A stretch of 10,468 nt of DNA from a bacterium (GTDB lineage Bacteria; Desulfobacterota; JAPLJL01): positions 1-10,468 of the forward strand of contig JAQTNV010000087.1 in assembly GCA_028713675.1 (NCBI GenBank), read 5' to 3'. Under the pieces are notes generated by a model. That model saw only the letters and a program-made list of their open reading frames with translations. It ran no database searches and was not told the DNA's origin. A program made the position numbers and the translations under genes. Shown piece after piece: positions 1-4,131 of this stretch (positions are counted from its first letter, which is position 1; each line of letters begins with the position of its first letter).

Positions 1-502
1 CGAGATCGTGGATCATGATATCCATGACCACGTCCACCTCAGTTCCCCGGTCATGGAAAAGGGAAAGACGGTGGATTTCGAAAAAGCGCGGGTCCTTTAC
101 CCGGCCGGCCATCGCCTCCACGATCGGGTTGAATCTCTCGGTATGACCGACCTGCAGGACCACTTTCCCGCTTCTGGCCAGGCGGATCAGTTCCTCCGCC
201 TCTGGGACACTACCGGTGATCGGCTTCTCGACCAGGACGTGTTTGCCCTGGCGGAGAAAATCGCGGGCGATTTCAAAATGCCGGGGCGTGGGAACCGCGA
301 TCGAAACCGCGTCCACCCTGGACATGATCTCCGCGGGGCTGGAAAAATAGGGAACATCCAGGGTCTGGGCTTTTCCCTTGACCTCCGGGTCCGGATCCAC
401 CAGCCCCACCAGTTCAACCTCGGGAATATCCTGGTATTTCTGGGCCCGGTGAAACCCGATATAGCCGACCCCGACCACCCCGACTTTCAATTTTCCACCC
501 AA
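1..502 (-). CDS. Gfo/Idh/MocA-family NAD(P)-dependent oxidoreductase, 5' part
   Basis: The 167 visible codons encode the N-terminal Rossmann half of a Gfo/Idh/MocA dehydrogenase; the C-terminus runs off the window. Visible features are the nucleotide-binding glycine motif GVVGVGYIG (residues 7-15), an acidic residue after strand 2 (LVDPDP, about 34-39), the family EKP motif with its conserved lysine (K93), and VGHTERFNP (118-126). There are two possible TTG starts: 502, preceded by AAAGGGGA at 7-nt spacing, and 490, preceded by GGTGGA. I prefer 502 for the better Shine-Dalgarno. In related clusters a Gfo/Idh gene lies next to lpxA or lpxI and lpxB, so a role in making or modifying the lipid A or LPS sugar is plausible. 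In Acidithiobacillus a family member (GnnA) oxidises UDP-GlcNAc at C3. The family is confident; the substrate is inference. The gene is separated from lpxA by the 503-1424 island, so it may no longer be co-transcribed with it. Confidence 0.88.
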   Translation of the reverse strand, partial: MGGKLKVGVVGVGYIGFHRAQKYQDIPEVELVGLVDPDPEVKGKAQTLDVPYFSSPAEIMSRVDAVSIAVPTPRHFEIARDFLRQGKHVLVEKPITGSVPEAEELIRLARSGKVVLQVGHTERFNPIVEAMAGRVKDPRFFEIHRLSLFHDRGTEVDVVMDIMIHDL

Positions 503-567
503 GAATAAATCCCCTTTCTTCTGCTTAATTAGACCGGCAAATCCAGGTTTGGTTACCGTCCCGGGTT

Positions 568-596
568 ATAATACTATATCCCCCCAAAAACCTTAA
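568..596 (-). promoter_or_regulatory. Weak candidate promoter for the oxidoreductase gene
   Basis: On the minus strand a TATTAT -10-like hexamer (568-573) lies 17 bp downstream of TTAAGG (591-596, 3 of 6 matches to a -35). It is in the right place to drive the oxidoreductase, which would need its own promoter if the island blocks read-through from lpxA. The match is weak, and the stretch is locally AT-rich, so this may be chance. Confidence 0.2.
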
Positions 597-617
597 GCCG
601 AGCGAATGAACCCGATG

Positions 618-750
618 AACCTCCCCGTGGCATAGACCGCAGGGCATCTCCGTCTTAATGACTCTTAGGCTCGGGGTTGTCATTCCCATCTCGCATCAAG
701 TGAGGAATGACGGAATACGATAACCCCGCGGTAAAACCACGGGGAATTGC
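618..750. repeat. Paired palindromic repeat (REPIN/MITE-like), inverted hairpins
   Basis: Two hairpins of the same design face each other. One is CCCCGTGG-loop-CCGCAGGG (623-644). The other, read on the opposite strand, is CCCCGTGG-loop-CCGCGGGG (724-744). The arms 623-630 and 737-744 are perfect complements, and the similarity continues inward (TCCGTC on both sides). Between them is another perfect 8-bp inverted repeat, GTCATTCC (679-686) with GGAATGAC (704-711). This layout of two inverted REP-like units flanking a spacer is that of REPINs or small MITEs. No transposase is in the window. The rest of 503-844 holds no coding signal apart from the promoter and RBS listed. Confidence 0.6.
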
Positions 751-789
751 AAATTCAAAACGATATTTACGTTTCCATTTTTCTAATGG

Positions 790-817
790 TTGAGCTAGAA
801 TCCTATGCGAATAAATT
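790..817 (+). promoter_or_regulatory. Candidate promoter of the 78-aa protein gene
   Basis: TTGAGC (790-795) lies 16 bp before TAAATT (812-817); each matches four of six sigma-70 consensus bases. An alternative -10, TAGAAT (796-801), matches five of six but has no clear -35 at the right distance. Either would give a short leader before the Shine-Dalgarno at 831-836. Only moderate support. Confidence 0.35.
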
Positions 818-830
818 ATGGTTCTTAATC

Positions 831-836
831 AGGAGG
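831..836 (+). promoter_or_regulatory. Ribosome binding site that sets the start at 845
   Basis: A perfect AGGAGG is followed by an 8-nt A/T spacer and ATG at 845. An in-frame ATG at 818 lies upstream of this site with no Shine-Dalgarno of its own, so the start at 845 is preferred. Confidence 0.8.
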
Positions 837-844
837 TTAAAAAA

Positions 845-1081
845 ATGGTGGATGAAACCACGAAAGAAACGGCGGAAGACAAGTTCAGAAGACTGGCCGA
901 GACCCGGGTGAACGCGATCATGCAGAAGATCCGGATCCTTTCCAACCTGGCCAAACCCCCTTACAAGTTCAGCGAGGAGCAGGTGGACAAGATATTCCAG
1001 GCCATCCGCGCGGAGCTCGCCGAGGTGGAGGAGAAATTCAAAAAGAGGGGAAGCAAGAAAACGACCGATTTTTCACTCTAA
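845..1081 (+). CDS. Small hypothetical protein (78 aa), unknown function
   Basis: I cannot assign a function. The product is short, strongly charged and predicted mostly helical, with no signal peptide and no membrane segment. Its middle (residues about 12-65) contains RLAETRVNAIMQKIRIL, then NLAKPPYKFSEEQVDKIF, then a glutamate/lysine-rich helix. From memory this resembles a family of small uncharacterised proteins with an RLAEKRVNKALKAIRLI...Y.YTEEQVKKIF pattern; that resemblance is unverified. It is the only plus-strand gene in the window. It lies inside an AT-richer island between lpxA and the oxidoreductase and has its own Shine-Dalgarno and Rho-independent terminator, so it is an independent unit, probably a later arrival. 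No partner gene is adjacent, so there is nothing to support a toxin-antitoxin call. Confidence 0.8.
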   Translation: MVDETTKETAEDKFRRLAETRVNAIMQKIRILSNLAKPPYKFSEEQVDKIFQAIRAELAEVEEKFKKRGSKKTTDFSL

Positions 1082-1151
1082 AAACAATTTTGCCCGGTGC
1101 TATCGGTTTTCCAATCCGAAAAGCCCAATCAGTATTTTCAGATACCATGTG

Positions 1152-1181
1152 AAAGCCCCGGCTTACGCCGGGGCTTTTTTT
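1152..1181 (+). terminator. Rho-independent terminator of the 78-aa gene
   Basis: An 11-bp perfect stem, AAAGCCCCGGC / GCCGGGGCTTT, with a TTAC loop is followed by a run of seven T on the plus strand. It starts 70 nt after the stop at 1081. On the minus strand the same hairpin is followed by only three T, so it is a poorer terminator for transcripts coming from lpxA, though it may still slow them. Confidence 0.9.
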
Positions 1182-1301
1182 CCAAACGCAGACTAACCGG
1201 CACACTACAATAAATTCCGCTCGCAAAAAATATCCATACAAATTCAACTATATTTTTCGAAGTAAAAGAAAAATAATTCAGGGAAACGTGTGCGCATAGC
1301 G

Positions 1302-1370
1302 GCATCAGCAAGCTGATACACTCCAAAAAAGAATTTGATATTTTTATGGAGTGCAGTAGCTTGCTACTGC
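1302..1370. repeat. Paired hairpin repeat (REPIN-like) downstream of lpxA
   Basis: The left arm holds the hairpin GCATCAGC-AA-GCTGATAC (1302-1319), then ACTCC and an A run. The right arm is the same design inverted: T run, GGAGT, then GCAGTAGC-TT-GCTACTGC (1353-1370). CACTCC/GGAGTG and A5/T5 also pair across an AT-rich centre, so the whole element can fold as one long cruciform or as two hairpins. The two arms share their loop-side sequence (AGCAAGCT) while differing in compensating stem bases, which suggests one REP family. Confidence 0.6.
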
Positions 1371-1424
1371 CTGCGCCAATTTACCGGCGCATCCTAGAGG
1401 AGAATAGCATCAGTAAGCTATGGA
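1371..1424. repeat. Further short hairpins between the REP pair and the lpxA stop
   Basis: TGCGCC (1372-1377) pairs with GGCGCA (1386-1391). ATAGC (1404-1408) pairs with GCTAT (1417-1421) around a CATCAGTAAGC core that echoes the left arm at 1302-1319 and may be a decayed third copy. The rest of the gap 1182-1301 is AT-rich with no coding signal I can support. Confidence 0.35.
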
Positions 1425-2252
1425 TTACTCGGGATCTTCGGAGGAATCGGATTCTTTCCGGGAGGGCCGGAAGCGGGTGATCCCGCGTTCCGAACCGCGG
1501 ATGAATTCAAGTACATGCCCGACTTCTTTCCCCCCGGGCTGGGAGGGGGAGATCTCTTTTTCCACCTTCTGGACCGCCTCTTCCCGGCGGAGACCGGAGC
1601 GGAAAAGGATTTCATAGGCCTTCTGGATGGCCCGGATGGCCTCCCCGGAAAGCCCTTTTCGTTTCAAGCCGATCCGGTTGATCCCGTAAAGCCGGGCGCG
1701 GTCCCCGTTCGCGATCGCGAAGGGGGGAATGTCCATCACCACCATCGCGCCTCCCCCGATCATCGCGAGCTGGCCGATCCGGACAAACTGGTGTACCCCG
1801 ACCAGCCCGGAAAATACCGCCTCGTCTTCAATCAGAACATGCCCGGAAATCTGGCTGGAGTTCGCCATGATCACCCGGCTTCCGACCCGGCAGTCGTGGC
1901 CGAGATGGCAATAGGCCATTAAAAAATTCTCATCGCCCACCGAAGTCACCCCGCCCCCCAGGCCGGTCCCCCGGTGAATAGTTACATATTCCCGGATGAT
2001 ATTTCCGTCCCCGATCCGGAGTACGGTTTTCTCGCCCTGGTACTTGCTGTGCTGGGGCGCGGTCCCGAGGACGGCCCCGGTATAAATCTGGTTGTTCTTC
2101 CCGATCTCGGTCTCGCCTTCGATCCGGGCATGGGAATGGACCACGGTGCCTTCCCCGATCCGGACCTTGCCGACGATCAACGAGTACGGGCCGATTTCCA
2201 CCGCCCCGGCCAGCTCAACCTCGCGGCCGACTATCGCCAGCGGATGAATCAA
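1425..2252 (-). CDS. lpxA: UDP-N-acetylglucosamine O-acyltransferase (LpxA)
   Basis: LpxA transfers a 3-hydroxyacyl chain from ACP to the 3-position of UDP-GlcNAc, the first step of lipid A synthesis, in the cytoplasm. The 275-residue product has the left-handed beta-helix hexapeptide repeats (about 1-185) and the C-terminal helical domain (NRIGLKRKG onward, about 192-262). The catalytic histidine is H116 in MAYCHLGHDC (E. coli H125), and VGVHQF (151-156) matches the E. coli AVHQF region. G167 aligns with E. coli G173, a position that sets acyl length; glycine suggests a long chain such as C14. The start is TTG, preceded by GGGAGG at 8-nt spacing. The Shine-Dalgarno belongs to a repeat insertion that separates lpxA from lpxD. 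The last 14 or so residues after RGITR are a non-conserved charged tail. fabZ is not upstream and lpxI is not downstream. Confidence 0.97.
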   Translation of the reverse strand: MIHPLAIVGREVELAGAVEIGPYSLIVGKVRIGEGTVVHSHARIEGETEIGKNNQIYTGAVLGTAPQHSKYQGEKTVLRIGDGNIIREYVTIHRGTGLGGGVTSVGDENFLMAYCHLGHDCRVGSRVIMANSSQISGHVLIEDEAVFSGLVGVHQFVRIGQLAMIGGGAMVVMDIPPFAIANGDRARLYGINRIGLKRKGLSGEAIRAIQKAYEILFRSGLRREEAVQKVEKEISPSQPGGKEVGHVLEFIRGSERGITRFRPSRKESDSSEDPE

Positions 2253-2253
2253 G
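2217..2253 (-). repeat. 37-bp direct repeat, copy 1 (present lpxA start)
   Basis: This is identical over 37 bp to 2387-2423. It covers the TTG start and the first twelve codons of lpxA (MIHPLAIVGREV), and begins one base before the start codon. The copies are 170 bp apart and flank a palindromic insert. Confidence 0.97.
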
Positions 2254-2422
2254 TTTTTTTCCTCCCGCCTGTTCGGGACCTCAGTATCTCCTCCCCCTTG
2301 AGGGGGGAGGATGAAGGAGAGGGTGACAACATATTTCCACCCTCCCCTCTACCCCCTCTCCTCAAGGGAGGGGGGAATAATTTTAAAACCTCGCGGCCGA
2401 CTATCGCCAGCGGATGAATCAA
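2249..2422 (-). CDS. 57-codon micro-ORF created by the lpxD/lpxA insertion
   Basis: It starts at the displaced copy of the lpxA start (TTG, 2422-2420) and reads MIHPLAIVGREV, the first twelve LpxA residues. It then runs in frame through the palindromic insert (a proline/serine/glycine-rich, surely non-domain peptide) and stops at TGA 2251-2249. The TTG overlaps the lpxD stop as TTGA, and the TGA overlaps the lpxA TTG as TTGA. So the junction form found originally between lpxD and lpxA now occurs twice. The peptide is unlikely to have a function itself; the ORF may carry ribosomes from lpxD to lpxA. No experimental evidence exists for its translation, and an open frame of 57 codons in GC-rich DNA can be chance. 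Confidence 0.4.
   Translation of the reverse strand: MIHPLAIVGREVLKLFPPPLRRGGRGEGGNMLSPSPSSSPLKGEEILRSRTGGRKKT
2261..2266 (-). promoter_or_regulatory. Shine-Dalgarno of lpxA supplied by the insertion
   Basis: On the minus strand GGGAGG, followed by an 8-nt spacer of mostly A, stands before the TTG at 2252. The site lies in the inserted segment, not in the repeat, so the insertion replaced the original upstream context (AGAGG about 6 nt before TTG, still visible before the displaced copy). Confidence 0.7.
2288..2378. repeat. Palindromic REP-pair insertion between lpxD and lpxA
   Basis: Two G/C-tract hairpins face each other. The left one is CCTCCCCC-TTGA-GGGGGAGG-like, followed by a GGAGAGGGTG tail. 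The right one, on the other strand, is CCCTTGAGG..GGGG followed by GGGGAGGGTG. The tails GGGTG and CACCC face each other across about 15 bp of A/T-rich centre. The TCCCCCTTGAGGGGGGAGG type of palindrome is, from memory, a widespread dispersed repeat in environmental bacterial genomes. Here it is the insert bounded by the 37-bp direct repeats. Confidence 0.75.
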
Positions 2423-2423
2423 G
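2387..2423 (-). repeat. 37-bp direct repeat, copy 2 (displaced lpxA start next to lpxD)
   Basis: This is a perfect copy of 2217-2253. Its TTG overlaps the lpxD stop codon as TTGA, which shows that lpxA once directly followed lpxD at this point, without fabZ between them. It is now only the start of a micro-ORF, since the frame to the real lpxA is shifted (170 bp is not a multiple of three). Confidence 0.95.
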
Positions 2424-3543
2424 GCTTGCCTCTTCCTCTGGTTTTCATTTTACTTCTGATCTTTTTCGGTCTGTTCGGGGAACAGACCCTACCACCTCTT
2501 TTCAGTCCGTCCGGGGAACGGACCCCGACCTCTTTTTCCTGCCGGGACAGCCTTTCCCGGATCTCCCGCAGCTCATTCCTCATTTCGGGAAGTTTCGGCA
2601 GGATGGCCTGGACCCGGAGCCAGTCGGAAAGAGGCATCGCGTAGGTGCCGGAAACCTTGGCCCCCGGGGGGACATCCCGCAGGACCCCGGATTGTCCGCC
2701 CACCTGTGCCCCCGCTCCGATTTCCACGTGATCGGCCACCGCCACCTGCCCGGCCAGCACCGCCTGGTCCCCGATCCGGCAGGAACCCCCGAGGGCCACC
2801 TGGGCCACGATAATCGCATTCTTCCCGATCTCGACGTTGTGCCCGACCTGGACCAAGTTGTCGATCTTGGTCCCCTTCCGGATAATCGTCCGGCCCAGGG
2901 TGGCCCGGTCCACGGTGACATTAGCGCCGATCTCGACCTCGTCCTCGATCTCCACGATCCCGACCTGGGGAATTTTCCGATATTCCTCCCCGTCCCGGAC
3001 GTAACCGAACCCGTCGCTCCCGATGACCGCCCCGTCCTGGATAATGACCCGGTTCCCGATCCGGGTGCCCTCCCGGAGGGAAACCCGCGAGTAAATCCGG
3101 CATTCCTCCCCGATTATCACCCCCGGGCCCACGTAACTATTGGGGTAGATTTCCGAGTACGCCCCGATCTTCGCCCCCGCCCCGACCGCAACCAGGGGAT
3201 GGATTTTCACCCCCACGCCCAAAATGGCGGAATCCGAGACCACGGCAGACGGCGAAATTCCCGGCACCAGTTCCGGCTCCGGGAAAAAAATCCGGAGGGC
3301 CCGGGCCAGCGCCAGGTAGGGGTTTTTCACCACGATCTGCGGGCGGTCCAAATCGGGAATCCTGCCGGGCACCAGCAGGGCCCCGGCCGCGGAAACCCGC
3401 GCGGCCGGGAAATGCCGGGCATCCACCGCGAAGCCCAGGGCATCCGGCCCGGCTTCCGGGAGCGGGCTCACCCGGCAGATCCGGATCCCGCCCTCGCCGC
3501 AAAGCTCACCCCCGAGCAGGCGAGCCAGCTCCGCCAAGGTCAT
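2419..3543 (-). CDS. lpxD: UDP-3-O-acylglucosamine N-acyltransferase (LpxD)
   Basis: LpxD adds the N-linked 3-hydroxyacyl chain to UDP-3-O-acyl-GlcN, the third step of lipid A synthesis. The product has the N-terminal uridine-binding domain (MTLAELARLLGGEL, residues 1-14, to about 97), then a left-handed beta-helix (about 98-290), then the conserved SGTYAMPLSDWLRV segment and a C-terminal helix. The catalytic histidine is H235 in VQVGHNVEIG (E. coli H239). I chose ATG 3543 because it gives the family-typical N-terminus; it lies 22 nt after the ompH stop with a GGACGGGGGG tract just upstream. An ATG at 3597 would add 18 untypical residues and overlap ompH. The 374-aa product is some 30 residues longer than usual. 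Residues about 338-374 form a basic tail made of a 12-residue tandem repeat encoded by REP-like hairpins. Confidence 0.96.
   Translation of the reverse strand: MTLAELARLLGGELCGEGGIRICRVSPLPEAGPDALGFAVDARHFPAARVSAAGALLVPGRIPDLDRPQIVVKNPYLALARALRIFFPEPELVPGISPSAVVSDSAILGVGVKIHPLVAVGAGAKIGAYSEIYPNSYVGPGVIIGEECRIYSRVSLREGTRIGNRVIIQDGAVIGSDGFGYVRDGEEYRKIPQVGIVEIEDEVEIGANVTVDRATLGRTIIRKGTKIDNLVQVGHNVEIGKNAIIVAQVALGGSCRIGDQAVLAGQVAVADHVEIGAGAQVGGQSGVLRDVPPGAKVSGTYAMPLSDWLRVQAILPKLPEMRNELREIRERLSRQEKEVGVRSPDGLKRGGRVCSPNRPKKIRSKMKTRGRGKP
2468..2523. repeat. Two tandem REP-like hairpins inside the lpxD 3' end (36-bp period)
   Basis: Plus strand: GGTCTGTT-CGGGG-AACAGACC (2468-2488) and GTCCGT-CCGGGGA-ACGGAC (2505-2523). 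The GTC starts are exactly 36 bp apart, i.e. 12 codons, and encode VRSPDGLKRGGR and VCSPNRPKKIRS in LpxD. One stem pair differs between copies by a compensating change (T-A against C-G), which keeps the hairpin. From memory GTCTGTTCCCCG-type hairpins are dispersed repeats in many environmental genomes. Confidence 0.7.
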
Positions 3544-3565
3544 CCCCCCGTCCGCCGGTTCCGGC

Positions 3566-4105
3566 TTATTTCTTGGAGTCAGTCCGGTTTTCCTCATCGT
3601 AAAGCTTGATCAACTGGCTGGTTATATCATAATCCTTGGGGGCATAGAGGACAGTACCTTCGTTCTTTTCCAGGATCAGGTCATACTTGCCCCGCTTGCC
3701 CAGGTTCTCGATGATCCCTTCCAGCTCCTTGAGAATCGTCTGGGTCAGTTCGTAATCCTTCCGCTGCAGTTCGTTCTCCATCTTGGAAAGCAGTTCCCGG
3801 AACTCATCCTGTTTCTTCGCGAACTCCGCTTCCTTCCGGGAGCGCGCCTCGGAAGAAAGCGCCGAGCCCTTCCGATCCAGCTCCTCCTTGAGTTTTTTCA
3901 GGTCACGGTCCTTGTCCTCCAGGAGTTTCTTTCTGGACTCGGACTCCTTGGCGAGCGTCCCCTTGGCCTCCAGCCCCGCCTTGGAATTCAGGAGCACCTC
4001 CTGAATGTCGATATAGGCGATTTTGGGCTTGTCCCCGGCATGTCCGGCGTTAACCCAGCCCAAGACCAAAAGCATTGCCCCCAGCCAGATCATTTTTGCA
4101 CGCAT
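3566..4105 (-). CDS. ompH: Periplasmic chaperone OmpH/Skp family
   Basis: Skp/OmpH binds unfolded outer-membrane proteins in the periplasm and keeps them soluble on the way to the BAM complex. The 179-residue product has a signal peptide (MIWLGAMLLVLGWVNAGHA, cleavage likely after residue 23). A short strand typical of the family follows (KIAYIDIQEVLLNSKAG), then a long charged coiled coil (about 50-135, rich in E, K, L and R), and a C-terminal strand segment (YDLILEKNEGTVLYA). The start has a strong AGGAGG with 4-nt spacing. It follows bamA by 26 nt and precedes lpxD by 22 nt, the usual bamA-skp-lpxD order. Length and architecture fit the family; there is nothing unusual in it. Confidence 0.95.
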   Translation of the reverse strand: MRAKMIWLGAMLLVLGWVNAGHAGDKPKIAYIDIQEVLLNSKAGLEAKGTLAKESESRKKLLEDKDRDLKKLKEELDRKGSALSSEARSRKEAEFAKKQDEFRELLSKMENELQRKDYELTQTILKELEGIIENLGKRGKYDLILEKNEGTVLYAPKDYDITSQLIKLYDEENRTDSKK

Positions 4106-4131
4106 GGTTCCTCCTCTCTTTAGCCTTAATC

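Noticed and set aside
567-572. Perfect TATAAT on the plus strand as a promoter for the 78-aa gene
   Set aside because: There is no -35 at 16-18 bp (the nearest TTGG is 12 bp away), and it lies more than 270 bp from the start; the elements at 790-817 are better placed.
1371-1424. Terminator directly after lpxA on the minus strand
   Set aside because: The hairpins here have stems of only 5-6 bp and no T run follows on the minus strand, so intrinsic termination is not supported.
3544-3597. Upstream ATG start of lpxD at 3597
   Set aside because: It would overlap ompH by 32 nt and add 18 residues not typical of LpxD; the ATG at 3543 gives the standard MTLAELA N-terminus.
2311-3609. Long plus-strand open frame (432 codons) opposite lpxD
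   Set aside because: It is antisense to a clear LpxD with catalytic motifs. Its translation is proline/aspartate/histidine-rich with no domain, as expected from the strong G/C third-position bias of the real gene.
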